Assembly (NCBI RefSeq): GCF_964340395.1
Contig: NC_135559.1
Location: 10,985,259 to 11,049,258 of the forward strand
Reading direction: 5' to 3'
DNA from: Glandiceps talaboti
Lineage: Eukaryota; Hemichordata; Enteropneusta; Spengelidae
Length of the DNA stretch: 64,000 bases
The position numbers were made by a program, and so were the translations under genes. Of this stretch, positions 51,031-64,000 are shown in pieces (the first letter of the stretch is position 1; each line of letters begins with the position of its first letter). Under the pieces are notes generated by a model. That model was given only the letters and a program-made list of their open reading frames with translations, ran no database searches and was not told where the DNA came from.

Positions 51031-52401
51031 ATGGGTGACAGCCTTTTAGATAGGCTAAAGTCTGGAATAGTGGCTACTCTAACAGGAAAATGTATTTCCG
51101 ACTGTTTTATGAAATTGTTCAAGCAGAAGATCATCATTGCCGTATTAATTAGTTTTACAATTGGAGCGATGCTGAGTTCGTCCTTTATGGGTGTAGATAA
51201 AACGCAGTGTATAGAACGGACAGATGTTCCCTTGTTCTCTTTCAACGACATACCAAACATCGATAAAAACGACGTAGAATCATCTGATAGTGCAGATAAT
51301 TCTGACGATATGTTAGGCTTGGACGTTGAGGCGGAATCGAACAGCTATTCTGACAGTGATGTTGACTATTCCACTGTAGAAGCAGACACCGACTACGAGA
51401 TTTTCACAACAGTACCGATGACAACCACAGACGAAATCAGTCTCGACGAAGACCCTACCTGGATAGTCAGTTACAACACTTCTGAATACTACCGCGAAAG
51501 GACGAGAACATCCTGTTATGTGCCTCGCGATCCGGTTTTCCTTTTCTCACAAATGTGTCCTCTACCCGAGTTCAAGAGAAAAGGATGTGAGAAGCGTCTT
51601 CCAAGAGTTGTTCTTGCCGGTGTGCGAAAATGTGGAACCGGGACCTTGATGCGGTTCTTGAATGTACATCCACACATTGCGGTCACAAATTATGAAATTC
51701 ACTATTTTGACAATAATTTTGAACACCATGGAAACGTAGAATGGTATCGAGACCAAATGCAGTATTCTTCCAAATTACAAATAGCGATGGAAAAAACGCC
51801 AACATATTTCTTCCGTCCGTACGATGCACCCCAACAATTCAAGAAGGTTTTACAAGAAGATGTCAAGGTGATAGTTATATTATGTAATCCAGTGCGGCGT
51901 GCGGTATCTGATTACCTTGAATTTGTCAGAAAAATTCCCAAATCGCAACTTAGCAACATTTTTTCACGCAAATACTTAGCATCGACTTTTGAAGAATCTG
52001 TTATAGACAGACATGGAGAAATCCTCGTTTACAATGAGATAGTTGATGCTGGTATATATGTAAAATACGTCCAACGATGGATGGCGGAATTTCCAATGGA
52101 GCAGCTACACTTTGTGGACGGGGACCGCTTTAAATCAGACCCTGCAATAGAACTTCGACGGATTGAAAGATTCGTCAATTTGGAACCGTTTTTCCGTGAA
52201 GAACATTTTGTACCTGACGGAAATAAGGGATTCTATTGCCTCAACTACCCCAAACTTGAATGTATGGGTCCAGCTAAGGGGCGAGAACACCCAGACGTTG
52301 ACCCAAAGGTCATAAAATCACTTTGTAATTTTTACACCCCCTATGACAAAGCGCTGCAGAGTACATTGGGCCAGAAATTTACATGGGTCGACCAATGTTA
52401 G
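51031..52401 (+). CDS. Heparan sulfate 3-O-sulfotransferase-like, single exon
   Basis: Golgi type II enzyme that would transfer sulfate from PAPS to glucosamine in heparan sulfate. 456 aa. Short cytoplasmic tail, one membrane segment (about 34-52, IIIAVLISFTIGAML), an acidic Ser-rich stem (about 75-160), then the catalytic domain. PAPS 5'-loop GVRKCGTGTL (197-206); catalytic Glu in YEIHYFD (E222, by alignment to 3-OST); EKTPTYF (254-260). Disulfide pair and GFYCL...C..PAKGREHPDVDP (400-425) are 3-OST signatures. The 3'-phosphate loop reads ILCNPVRRAVSDY, lacking the Arg-Asp of the usual LRDP and closer to the NDST form. ATG has A at -3 and G at +4. Candidate ATTAAA at 52562. Which 3-OST subtype it is, or whether it uses another substrate, cannot be told here. 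Confidence 0.87.
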   Translation: MGDSLLDRLKSGIVATLTGKCISDCFMKLFKQKIIIAVLISFTIGAMLSSSFMGVDKTQCIERTDVPLFSFNDIPNIDKNDVESSDSADNSDDMLGLDVEAESNSYSDSDVDYSTVEADTDYEIFTTVPMTTTDEISLDEDPTWIVSYNTSEYYRERTRTSCYVPRDPVFLFSQMCPLPEFKRKGCEKRLPRVVLAGVRKCGTGTLMRFLNVHPHIAVTNYEIHYFDNNFEHHGNVEWYRDQMQYSSKLQIAMEKTPTYFFRPYDAPQQFKKVLQEDVKVIVILCNPVRRAVSDYLEFVRKIPKSQLSNIFSRKYLASTFEESVIDRHGEILVYNEIVDAGIYVKYVQRWMAEFPMEQLHFVDGDRFKSDPAIELRRIERFVNLEPFFREEHFVPDGNKGFYCLNYPKLECMGPAKGREHPDVDPKVIKSLCNFYTPYDKALQSTLGQKFTWVDQC

Positions 52402-53578
52402 GAATATCACTATAGAGGATTTGTTTATGTTTAAAAAAAAATATTCACAGATGTGTTTACCCGAAGCCTGATAGTTTCAAATTCACTTAGCCAGGTATAT
52501 TCAACAAATTGTTTGATTGGAGCTTTTTTAGTATAAATGTACATACATTTTACAGTGACTTATTAAACAATCTATTTAAACAATCCAACGTCGCCATCTT
52601 AAATATCATCTTCATATTTTTCCTGTGGCAAAACGCTGCTATTTAATCTATATAATTTTAGTTTCAATTTTAAATGGTTAATACAAACATTATTATCACA
52701 CAAACGGGAAATTTTGACCTTCCTGGCGAAAATATCATGACAGTGGATAGATATTCTAAATACATCTCATTCATCTGCAAGCTGTGACGTGTAGTGTTAC
52801 TATTGTGTGCAATATCAGGACATCCGTTACTAGTTTTTCGTTGTAGGATTGTTGATAAGTAACACGTTGAATAGTAGATATCCCCGGTTGTTTACTTAAA
52901 TAACGTCAACGTTTTTTGTAAATATTTATCGTGACTTTATTCAACATGTTAATCTAGTGAAGCTTCCTCTTCTAATTCTTTCTGTGGGTCGATGGTACGT
53001 GAATAGCTAGGTCGTACTGAAAATAGTAGTCTAGGAATTAATATTGTACTATTGTAGTCCTTGACAATCAAGTTGCACTGAACCCGCCTAAAAACACAAG
53101 AGCGTTTGCTTGAATGAAGGAGCAAAAGAAAAACTTCATGCAATGACAACTTTAGGTTTACTAAAAACAAAAATACAATTGATACAAAAACAACAACGGG
53201 TGCGTTTGATGTAGGATCACAATTTACATTTGTCTGTTTTGTTATATCTGTGGAAGTTACAAATATCACAGGACCAATCGTACTTAGTAAGGTGTAGTAT
53301 TCTATCATCAGTAAATAGAGTCATGGGATCCGGGCTCCTTCGATGTTTATGTTTTGTTGAGTTATGTTATCTGCACTAATTTACATTGTACGTCTTCGCA
53401 TGAACCTCGCCCCAGATCTGCTTATTATAAGCAAACGTATTGGTGTTTTTTTTCATGGATTGTGTTACAAACGTTCCGAGCTATGGCTTAGTGTAGTGTA
53501 CTAGTTAGTAGTTTCACAGTATAGCAACTATAGATGTGTTATTGAACACACAGTGCCTAGCTGTCAGACGCATCAGAT
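52402..53578. other. 3' flank of sulfotransferase gene
   Basis: Contains the probable 3' UTR and one unrecognised minus-strand ORF (see 52949-53308). Confidence 0.5.
52949..53308 (-). CDS. Unrecognised 119-aa ORF with a hydrophobic segment
   Basis: Reads ...VVVFVSIVFLFLVNLKL..., a possible membrane segment, and ends in an acidic tail DPQKELEEEASLD. A gtgtttttag within it could be a splice acceptor, which would make only the last 55 or so residues an exon. There are stops directly upstream of the ATG and I recognise no family. It may be chance. Confidence 0.2.
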   Translation of the reverse strand: MIEYYTLLSTIGPVIFVTSTDITKQTNVNCDPTSNAPVVVFVSIVFLFLVNLKLSLHEVFLLLLHSSKRSCVFRRVQCNLIVKDYNSTILIPRLLFSVRPSYSRTIDPQKELEEEASLD

Positions 53579-53964
53579 AAGGCCAAAAAATAATTGTTTG
53601 GTTCCGGTTACCCGACCCCACCTAGTTTTTCACTGCTGATCCTAAACTTCTTTTTAACGTATTCGAGAATAAAATATAAAATAATAAAATCGCAAAAATT
53701 GTTAAGTCTCACGAGAAGTAGTGGATGCGGAAACTGAGATCAACTTAAAAAGACATATAAAATTGCTCTTCCAATCTGTAATGGGTGTACATTGATAGGA
53801 AGAAATAAATGACACAGAGACCATTTGGAAAACAATGGAAAACCTGAACTAGACACTCACACATGAAAAAATATGTAATAGAATAAAGTAAATAATCTAC
53901 CTACCCCAACTATTCTAAAATTGAGCGTAATCGGAACCACACAATATTGTTTATTAGGCCTAAC
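53579..53964 (-). mobile_element. MITE family 3, full copy
   Basis: Ends ggccaaaaaataattgtttg gttccggttaccc and ggaaccacacaatattgttt attaggcc, inverted repeats of about 35 bp. Similar along its length to 12354-12727 in the opposite orientation. Confidence 0.75.
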
Positions 53965-55940
53965 GGGAAATAATACCCTAGAATTTTATATCTCCTCTCT
54001 ACTTATGAAATACTGGTATAGCAGCTCATAATTGCATCTGTACATACTGGGAATATCTTTATCATTAATTTTAAGAATTATTCATTTTCTACAATAGTCA
54101 TAAAACAAGGACTGTTTGTAGATTTGCGTTCTGCACTGTCAGACCTACTAATCCAGGACTAATCGTAAATCATCAGCTGTTGCCAAATCTGTGATTACTT
54201 ACAAATGACGTGCATTGTGTTTGATCGTAATCCATGTGTACGCAAAGCATGGCAAATGCATCAACATCGACACATTTCCAAATAAAATCCACAAATAAAA
54301 TATTTGTAATGTAATAAGCGTAGGGTTCATTTATTTTCATTCAAAAATATGAATTGTGTCAACTGGTTATTTGTGAGTAATCAAACAATAGTGATGAATG
54401 ACGTGTTTACTGATTGACTGTTACAACATTTTTATGAACAGATATGTTACAAAATAATTCACCTGCTGTTTGCTATGTTGATGATTTATTGATCTACAAA
54501 TTTCAAATGTATAGGTATGGGTTACTGAGACTTACAGCTGTCAATATATTCACATGGAAACTCTTTTTGTTGTCATGCCAACCTTAACTTTCAGTTCTTG
54601 TTTGCTATATGTAATGGGGATTTGGCGGTCTAAGAATTTCGAATGTTCGGTTACTGAGACCAGCTATCAGCATATCTACGTGGACACTTCCTGTTGTCAT
54701 GGCAATCTCGTGTGACCACAAAATGTCACATTTGACACCAATTTGTAGGACAAACAACCGAGTTGGATTAATATTAGTGGTGACATATGTTTTCCACATC
54801 ATTTGCTTGCGTTCAACAATCTATGCACATTCCCAGCCTGCATTGTGAATGTATAATCCTGAGCATTTGTATGCATAAAATAATAGGTATTATCTTTTTG
54901 AAAACAAGATGTCACACCAGATCATATCATTTGGGGGGGGGGGTGTTCATGTTGGTAAATCGCAACATTTAAAGCTAAATTTTACATTTTCTAAAAGCTG
55001 AAAATCGATTTTACAGACAAGGTTTTGAGAAAAGACTTGCATTTAAACATTGTATTGCGGTGAATAACTAGTTTCAGTATAACCGGAATTTGTCTCCAAT
55101 TCTGATAATGATACAGTAAAAATGTAAACTAGCGAAACTCAAATTAGTTGAACGTTTTAAACAATATTGCTTATGCACGTACACAGTTAGATATTATTCC
55201 CCAAACGTTTGTCTTCGTTCAGCCAAGGAAAATATGATGACCTAAGGGGCCTTACCCTATAAGTCACCTTATCATAGTCTAGCTTTTAAGCTTTGTCACT
55301 AGTCTAGCTGGCTGAATGATGGGGAATAATGTAATATACTGCCTTATTTGTGAAATATGGCGAAATTATGGGGAATTGGAACGTTTTGACTTATATTACG
55401 AGCACAACAGAACCACAGACGTACACACAGGAAGAAATAACATGGTAAACATGTATGAATATGTTTGAATTGAATTTGAAAAAGTTTGATTGCAGATTTC
55501 ATCGCCAAAGATTACTTACTACCAAACCAGAGTGCCTATAGAGTTTCATGTAGACGGCACGATATCTTTTATGTTTCACGCAAGTTGATTGGTTATCACA
55601 TAAAACAAAATACAGACACTATAGCGTACGAGCATAGCAACTGATACATTTTATCTCACTGTGAACACAAATGTACATCACTGTCGGATGAGACAAACAC
55701 AGAACGGGGTGTTTATTTGTGTTAACAGTAAAATATAAGTTAAACTTTTCATGCACGTGCGCGCGCTATCAGTACAAAAACAGTTGTGTGAAATGTGATG
55801 CCTAATTGAAACTCGAAAGTCTTTCTGGTTTGGTAGTTGACATCAAAGCTGCTAAACTACCAATACATTATATGATAGTCCTCCCATTTTGATATTAGAG
55901 AGCAATTATGGACGTTTTCTACTCTATGTATGTGAGTATG

Positions 55941-55983
<43 letters not shown>

Positions 55984-56046
55984 GGAGGGGGATGACACAT
56001 GCGGGTACATGTACTTGACATCTTCTGTCAGATTGAATATCAGGAA
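53965..56046. other. Gene-free stretch
   Basis: No gene recognised. Contains a divergent tandem duplication of about 131 bp (54468-54710, ggttactgaga...gttgtcatg twice), a G run near 54933, a small inverted repeat (55191-55332, attattcccca...ttcagcca ends) and a (GT)n run at 55941-55981. Confidence 0.5.
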
Positions 56047-56271
56047 TTATATTATACCAGTATATTGATGGCGCAAATCGAGAAATCTGATTGGTCTAGA
56101 CATCGAACTAGCGCGTCTAAAATGAGCGATAATGCACAGTTGGCACGCATCCAAATTTTGATGTCTACGAACGTTGCAGTCTGTGCAGGGATGGGGGCGC
56201 AAATGAAACCAGAAAACATTGCGTCTTATCTTGTTTACGATATATATTTGCAATATACTGGTATAATATAA
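56047..56271. mobile_element. MITE with perfect 21-bp terminal inverted repeats
   Basis: Left end TTATATTATACCAGTATATT+G (56047-56067) and exact complement at 56251-56271; 225 bp. Short ORFs on both strands end in the same YTGII because of the symmetric ends; they are not genes. Confidence 0.88.
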
Positions 56272-56273
56272 CA

Positions 56274-56402
56274 GCGATAAACCACCTCCTGGGAATGGTA
56301 TACCACTCGGTTTTGACCAGTGAACGAAATATATGCACTCGCTATATTTCGTTCACTGGTCAAAACCTCTTGGTATACCATTCCCAGAGGGTGGTTTATT
56401 GC
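56274..56402. other. Near-perfect palindrome, 59-bp arms
   Basis: Left arm gcgataaaccacctcctggg...gaacgaaatata and right arm tatatttcgttcactggtca...gggtggtttattgc, with a loop of about 10 bp. It begins 2 bp after the MITE at 56047-56271. A few mismatches in the arms. Confidence 0.88.
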
Positions 56403-58517
<2,115 letters not shown>

Positions 58518-58724
58518 AACAATATAAATAATTGACAATTTATGTTATAATAAAGGCTGGTTGACCCCCCCTTGAAATACAGAGATCCATGGATCCAAGT
58601 CAAATGTAAATAAATATAACGTTACACTAGCTGCAAACGAGAAGTTTTTGATTGTTTGTTCGGTTGGTTGGTTGGTTGGTTGGTTGGTTGTCTGTTTGTT
58701 TGTTTTTGAACATCTTTTGTGTTG

Positions 58725-58965
58725 TTATAATAACTTACTCGTAATATCGTTCCCAGTGAACAGTATTGCATCACCTTCGGTTAAACGTATTATTTTGTAG
58801 TTGTATACAGGATCAATCAAATCAAATGAATCTTTTGGTCCTCAACCAAAAATCTGCGCCCTCAATGGCGATCACGATTTCAACCTATTTTGTACTGTTG
58901 GGGATAATATCAACCACTGTAAAATGTCTAATTATTGGTATTTGAACAATTTTCCACCACCTTTG
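58725..58965 (+). repeat. Dispersed repeat, solo copy
   Basis: Matches 18280-18520 and 26360-26560 (gtgaacagtattgcat, gtagttgtatacagg, cgccctcaatggcgatcacg). Confidence 0.6.
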
Positions 58966-60466
58966 TCACATACAGTTTTTGTCGCTCTAACACCACCATA
59001 GGCATGTGCGTGTTCAGTGAACTTCCTTCTGTACCTCTAAATTCGCCTTAAGTTTACAAGTAGGTTTGTCTACTCGTCGCATATACACCATTTCATACTC
59101 CTGTATAGCTCTATCAGTGTCGCCGTCAATTGAATTTGCTCGAAATCGAACGTGTATCACCTACATGAAGTGTTCCATTAAAGTTGTTTGTTTTTCAACA
59201 ATTTTCCCCGTTCCAAAGATCAGATTTCTCTTTCGAGAATTTGCAATATCGACACCATACTCTGTAAATACTGCCATCTATTAGGTACTTACGGCGGCCC
59301 AGAGATGACAAAGGAACAATATATTTGTGGAAGAAATAATTAAATTTTTGAGAGCAAAATATTCAGTACAAGGATAAAAAATTTATTTCATAGGTTAAAA
59401 CATTATTTTTTTGGTTCAAAATAGAAATATCAAAGCAAAAAGTTCAAATTTGTAAGACAAAACTTTTTTTTTCAAGAGCAGAAAATTTATTTGCATAACA
59501 GGATTTTTACCTTTTGGGGCTCAAACTTTTTTCCCCAAGAATAAACTTCAATACTTTGTACAAAAATGTTACACCCCAAGAACAGAATTCCAAGTCAAAA
59601 CTAAATTTGATGGTATGAGTTACATTTAATTTCAATATGTGCAACTCAACTTTCTGCTTCTGAGGGCGCAATTTGGTTTGAACTGCCCAATATATTCTTT
59701 GGGGGTGTATAATATTAACTATTTTGCATACAAACTCTCTCTGGACATGACAAAATTCTTTTTCACACGGCAAACTTAACTTTTTTTTATTGGCGGCGGA
59801 TGTGAAGTTATCCCACAATTCCTTGGACATACCCACAGGCGCTCGTGAAGTTGCTAGACTAGATCACAGCGAACTACGGCAATGCAGAACTACGACAGTG
59901 TCAGGCTGAACAGTGAGCAACGAAGCTGATTGATGGACCTTGCCTGTCACACCACCATTCGTGGACTGAGATAATATTAGTATGGCCGAGTTTGCTGACA
60001 GTACACTATAGGAAATGCAGCGAGGGGCGTCAGCGCCAAGCTGTATCCCTACATATCTACAGTCAGTATCGTAATATGGGCCGTCGCAGGCAGAAAGGGC
60101 CCTTATGTCGATTTTTGCTACATTTTAAGTTAAAAGTTAGACGCGTTCGAACATTGTATCACTTTTCGTTACCCATAAAGTGCGAAAGTACGAATGACCT
60201 TGGGTACTCTAGGCTTGATGTTTGATCGTTTTGGGTTAATATTTCTTTCTTTTCGAAAAAATGTTGCTCATTTTACGATGAAAATGAATAAAAATAATTA
60301 AATTGATAACGGTTTTGGCATTTCTACGATATTTCTCCTACTCCAAACGAAGATCCGTGCTGCACATTCCCGCCAGATCTCACACGTGACCACTAACTTC
60401 CGAAATCAACTCAACATTTCAAAGCGTAAACAAGCCTCTTCACAGCTTATATTATAACCTACTACA
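58966..60466. other. Upstream region of the transposase-like gene
   Basis: A/T-rich with runs such as aaaatttatttcatagg, and no recognised coding sequence; the 109-aa minus ORF at 59836-59507 has no visible domain. Near the gene are an E-box CACGTG (60383-60388) and an ETS-like ACTTCCG (60396-60402), both only suggestive. No terminal inverted repeat could be matched by eye to sequence after 63725. Confidence 0.4.
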
Positions 60467-63400
60467 ATGTCCTTAGAAATCCCAATTGATCGTGAAATAG
60501 ACCCGGAACTACGCACGTTACTTGAAAATCGTCAGGATGACATCGCCGAAACCTTTAGCCCACCGCAATCGACATCCAATTCGCAGATTTCCCAAGATGA
60601 AAATACGACTACTAGTAATATTATTGTCCAACGCGATTCAGCCGAAGCAGAAGGTAATTCCGAAGACGAAGACCACCAACTCGACCCAGAAGAAATAGCA
60701 AGATTATTTTCAATATCAGACGACTTATCAGCAGACGAAGGGCCCCGGGATGATTTAGCCAAGAGTGCAGTAGAGTTAGCGATGAAAGACGGATGTGGAT
60801 GTAAGAATGAGTGTTTTACCAGTTTGAGTGTCGACCGAGTATGGGAATACCGTTTAAACGTAGCAGAGTTTCCAAGGGACCAGTTAGATGTACTTATATT
60901 ATCAAAGTTAGAACAGAGTGAAGTCTTAGGTGATACTATTCGTGGAGGCAAGAGGGAGCGACAATACTTCAACTACACCTTTGCTGGACAATCTGTCTGT
61001 GAAAAAGCGTGGCGTTACATTCATAGTATAGGTGAGTATTTTTGTTTTCGTACTTTTATTAATTGTTGATTTTCCCTATGTCGACATGTCGTCGCTGCTT
61101 TTAAAATTCACTAATTGCAGTTTTAAATGAAAGTCTGAAAGCCTGGTGGAGGGTCTATGGCCTGACGTAGTAATAATAGATGTTCATACCTTAAACATCG
61201 ATGTCAAATAAGCCTGAAGCATAGAAGAGTGGGAAATGAAATGTCAGTTGTAATGAACGCCCGGTCGGCGAGGTGACCTCGCCTTTATTTTTAGCGGTAC
61301 TGGTATTAAACTGGGATCATGGTGGTACTTTCATGCTGGATGTTGTAAACTAAACGGTTTATGGACAGGGGAGGGAAAATCATTATTGATGGCAGAAATG
61401 GGATGGTTACGTTTTTCAGAGAATACATTTGTAAAACTGTTCTTGGTAATCTAATGTAATCGATGAGTACAAAATATGCCATAGGTCAAATTGTGTAAAT
61501 ACTATAGTACTACTACCCATACAGCGTCAACACGTACATGAAACAATTTGTATCTACAGTTTGCCTACTGGAAGTTTGATTCGATTGTGTTGAAACAATA
61601 TGATGTAACTTATACAGTGCCATTCAAGCTATTGTTTTTGTATTGGTAATTCACTACAAATCGAATTTATACAATTGTATAATTACTTATATGTAGTTTG
61701 AGTCATTCACCTAGTCCTATCACTTGTATACAATTGCCATGATATTGTCGATTTTGTCAAAATTGTTTTTTGTTAAGGTCATTACAACTAGTCTTTGATA
61801 TTTGTTAAACCTCTGTATTAAACTTATTACTAATAATAGTAATAAGTATAAGTATTTTAAGATATATTGTGACATAAGTTACTCTTTTCTTCATTGCTAT
61901 TAGGAGAAAAAAGATTTAAGAATATAAAGAGTCATTACAAGATGTATGGTGTTGTCCCAAGAAATCATGGTCTGAAAGGCAAGAGACCAGCTAATGCATA
62001 TTCATTTGAGGTAAGTCATTAGTTAGTATTGCTGAGTTTTTCTATATAAAACACTTGTTGCTAGGTAAAGCCATGCCATTGCTAATATTATTTTAGATTG
62101 TTGTTGTTTTCCTCACAGGCAAAATATAACAATGTTTTGACTTTCCCATACCTTTATGGAAAGAACACAAGGGGGTGTGTGCAAGCTGTTATTTGAAAAA
62201 TACAGTATTTAGTTTCAACATATTGGTTTGGTAAAGTTGTAGGTAAAATCTAAGTGTCGAAACAATATATTTGAAAGCATTAACTTCAAAAGGTGACCAT
62301 GTACTATGTGCACCGTACCATTGGTGAGTGTGTCATTGTTTTTTTTATCCTGTTCTTTAATTCTCACTCTGAAATACTAATATATTGTATTTATTCTTCT
62401 GAGTATTCCAGGTAATACAAGATGTAGTTCAGTTTTTAATCCGATATGGCGAAGAAAATGGTTTACCAATGCCGGCAGCACCACGTGGAAGGGATGGGAG
62501 GGCCCCTGTATACTTACCTTCAAGCGAGTCTAAGATGGATGTGTACAACAAGTATGTTGAAGCGTGTAGAGACTGTGAACCTATTAGAGAATGTGTTGGT
62601 GAGACTTTATTCAGGAACATTTGGCAATCATGTGTCCCCCATATACAGAAGATGGAACCATGTACTGATGTATGCGCGAAGTGTGAACAATATAGAAATA
62701 GTATTAGGTTTGCTGTTACTGAAGATGATAAATTAGGAGCAAGTTTAGCATTTTCTGAACATATTTTGAAGGCCCAGAAAGAGAGAGAATTTTTGAATAT
62801 TTGTATAAGAAATGCACAAGATGAATTAAGTGATAGAGAGGTTTTGTCACCTGTAAGTCCATGTTCACAGGATTTATTTTCTGTCCACTACACTTTTGAT
62901 TTTGCACAGAGTTTTATGTTACCTCATCAGTCTAGACAGGTCAGTCAGCTTTATTTTTTGAATCCACTACGTGTTAATTGCTTTGGAATATGTAATGATG
63001 GTTTGAAATCACAGATGAATTATTTATTTGATGAGTCCCAAATAATAGGAATAGATAATAGAAAATGTCATGGAGCCAATAATGTAGTAAGTATGTTAGA
63101 TGACTATTTTGATCAGCATGGTTTAGGAGAGAGGGTTTGTCACTGTCATGCTGATAACTGTGGGGGTCAGAATAAGAATAAAACTGTTGTTCATTATTTC
63201 TGTTATCGCACTAGTATAGGTTTGCATGATGAAATTAATTACCATTTTCTAGAGCCAGGCCATACTAAGTGTATATGTGATGCATGTTTTGGAAAGATAC
63301 GCCAACTTTATCGTAGAAGTGATGTAGATACAGTCAGTCAGTTGAGTAATGTAGTCAGTAAAAGTGCTAAGATTAATAGTGTTAAGTGTTATATGTGTCA

Positions 63401-63725
63401 GGGCACAGTACCAACTTTTCAGTGGTATGAATGGGATAGGTTTCTAAATAGATATATGACACCACTGAAGGGGATTAGACAGTACCATCACTTCAGGTTT
63501 ACAAAGGAAGATCCTGGTTATGTGTATGTCAGGAAGACAGTGACAGACAGTGAGGAGAGGATCTGTCTTGTCAGGAGAGGCATTACATGGCCACCATCTC
63601 CAGATTGTAAACCTGAAGTGATGGCAGCAGGTGGGTTGAGTCTAGCTAGACTGAGAGAGTTGCTGAAGCAAATAGTTCCATATGTAAGAGAGCCATACAG
63701 ACAAGTATTCTGCCCCGAGGAGTAA
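60467..63725 (+). CDS. Transposase-like protein (DUF7869-type), three-exon intact gene
   Basis: Exons 60467-61031, 61904-62010 and 62412-63725 with gtgagt/ctattag and gtaagt/attccag borders and matching phases: 661 aa. The ATG has A at -3. The first about 90 residues are acidic and low-complexity. Next come a conserved CGCKNECF segment, a YYxxG-type HYKMYGVVPRNHGLKGKRP block, and PMPAAPRGRDG...VYLPSS. A Cys cluster (CTDVCAKC, about 308-315) precedes an RNase H-like core: FDFAQ (D about 387), HADNCGGQNKN (D about 472) and LEPGHTK (E about 505). I read these as a possible D-D-E triad. I recognise the family only as the widespread uncharacterised animal proteins with HADNC.GQNKN and GHTK; its name here is from memory. 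No stops or frameshifts. It could be a live transposon gene or a domesticated host gene. Confidence 0.75.
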
Positions 63726-64000
63726 AATGTTATAGTCAAAAACAGTGTCAAAAAGGAAGTATAACTTGAGTACCATATGATTTATCAGTACAGTATTGGA
63801 AGCAAGGGACAAGAAAATTATGTCAGTATGTCTTTCTTACATTACAATTTGCATAAGGTATGTTCTCAAAGTGTCACATTTCATTAAAAAAACTAGTTTC
63901 AATCCAAAGATCACATTTGATATAATTTGTAGACAGATGGTCCAATGCAAGACATATTCAAATATATTGTGATATCAGGTCATCATAGTATAAGGTACAT
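63726..64000 (+). other. 3' flank of the transposase-like gene
   Basis: Probable 3' UTR; an ATTAAA lies near 63890. No repeat ends recognised before the window stops. Confidence 0.5.

Noticed and set aside
55999-56271. 90-aa plus and 68-aa minus ORFs ending in YTGII
   Set aside because: Lie in the MITE at 56047-56271. The shared C-terminus comes from its inverted ends.
60532-60972. 146-aa minus ORF
   Set aside because: Antisense to exon 1 of the transposase-like gene; no recognisable domain.

Overview
The window is nuclear DNA from a multicellular animal. It holds spliced Wnt, glycine N-acyltransferase-like and heparan sulfate sulfotransferase genes with GT-AG introns, no operons, a low GC content, very abundant microsatellites, many short inverted-repeat elements and animal retrotransposons. 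The gene set and repeat style suggest a marine invertebrate bilaterian (invertebrate deuterostome or lophotrochozoan). Nothing in the sequence fixes the species.

Layout, left to right. (1) 1-12.2 kb: two Wnt11-type genes facing tail to tail. The + strand copy contributes only its last two exons (1138-1430, 2109-2283). The - strand copy is complete in five exons (12183 down to 8440; 362 aa, signal peptide, 24 cysteines). The complete copy carries Thr instead of Ser at the canonical Wnt lipidation site; the partial copy keeps Ser. Between them lies repeat-rich DNA, including a two-orientation 54-bp minisatellite. (2) 12.2-17.3 kb: intergenic DNA with a MITE, a pentanucleotide satellite, a non-LTR retrotransposon remnant and TA/GTAT microsatellites, but no recognisable gene. 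(3) 17.35-40.9 kb: a segmental tandem array holding three nearly identical two-exon GLYAT-like genes (A, B, C; 293 aa each, all open). They are separated by related intergenic blocks, some inverted, and by arrays of a 24-26 bp minisatellite. (4) 40.9-50.26 kb: a nested insertion. A degenerate CR1/L2/Jockey-like non-LTR retrotransposon is split inside reverse-transcriptase motif A by a BEL/Pao LTR retrotransposon with an intact 1880-aa gag-pol frame. Only one LTR is present and it lies inside the insert, so this is not a standard integration product. (5) 51.0-52.4 kb: a single-exon heparan sulfate 3-O-sulfotransferase-like gene. (6) 52.4-60.4 kb: gene-poor DNA with MITEs, hairpins and microsatellites. 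(7) 60.47-63.73 kb: an intact three-exon gene of the transposase-like family with a conserved HADNCGGQNKN core (I believe the DUF7869-type family).

The genes do not form one pathway. Wnt signalling and heparan sulfate modification are functionally linked in animals in general, but nothing here shows that the two loci are co-regulated. The dominant theme is duplication: an old Wnt11 duplication, a recent GLYAT-like triplication, and at least four short repeat families whose copies recur across the window.
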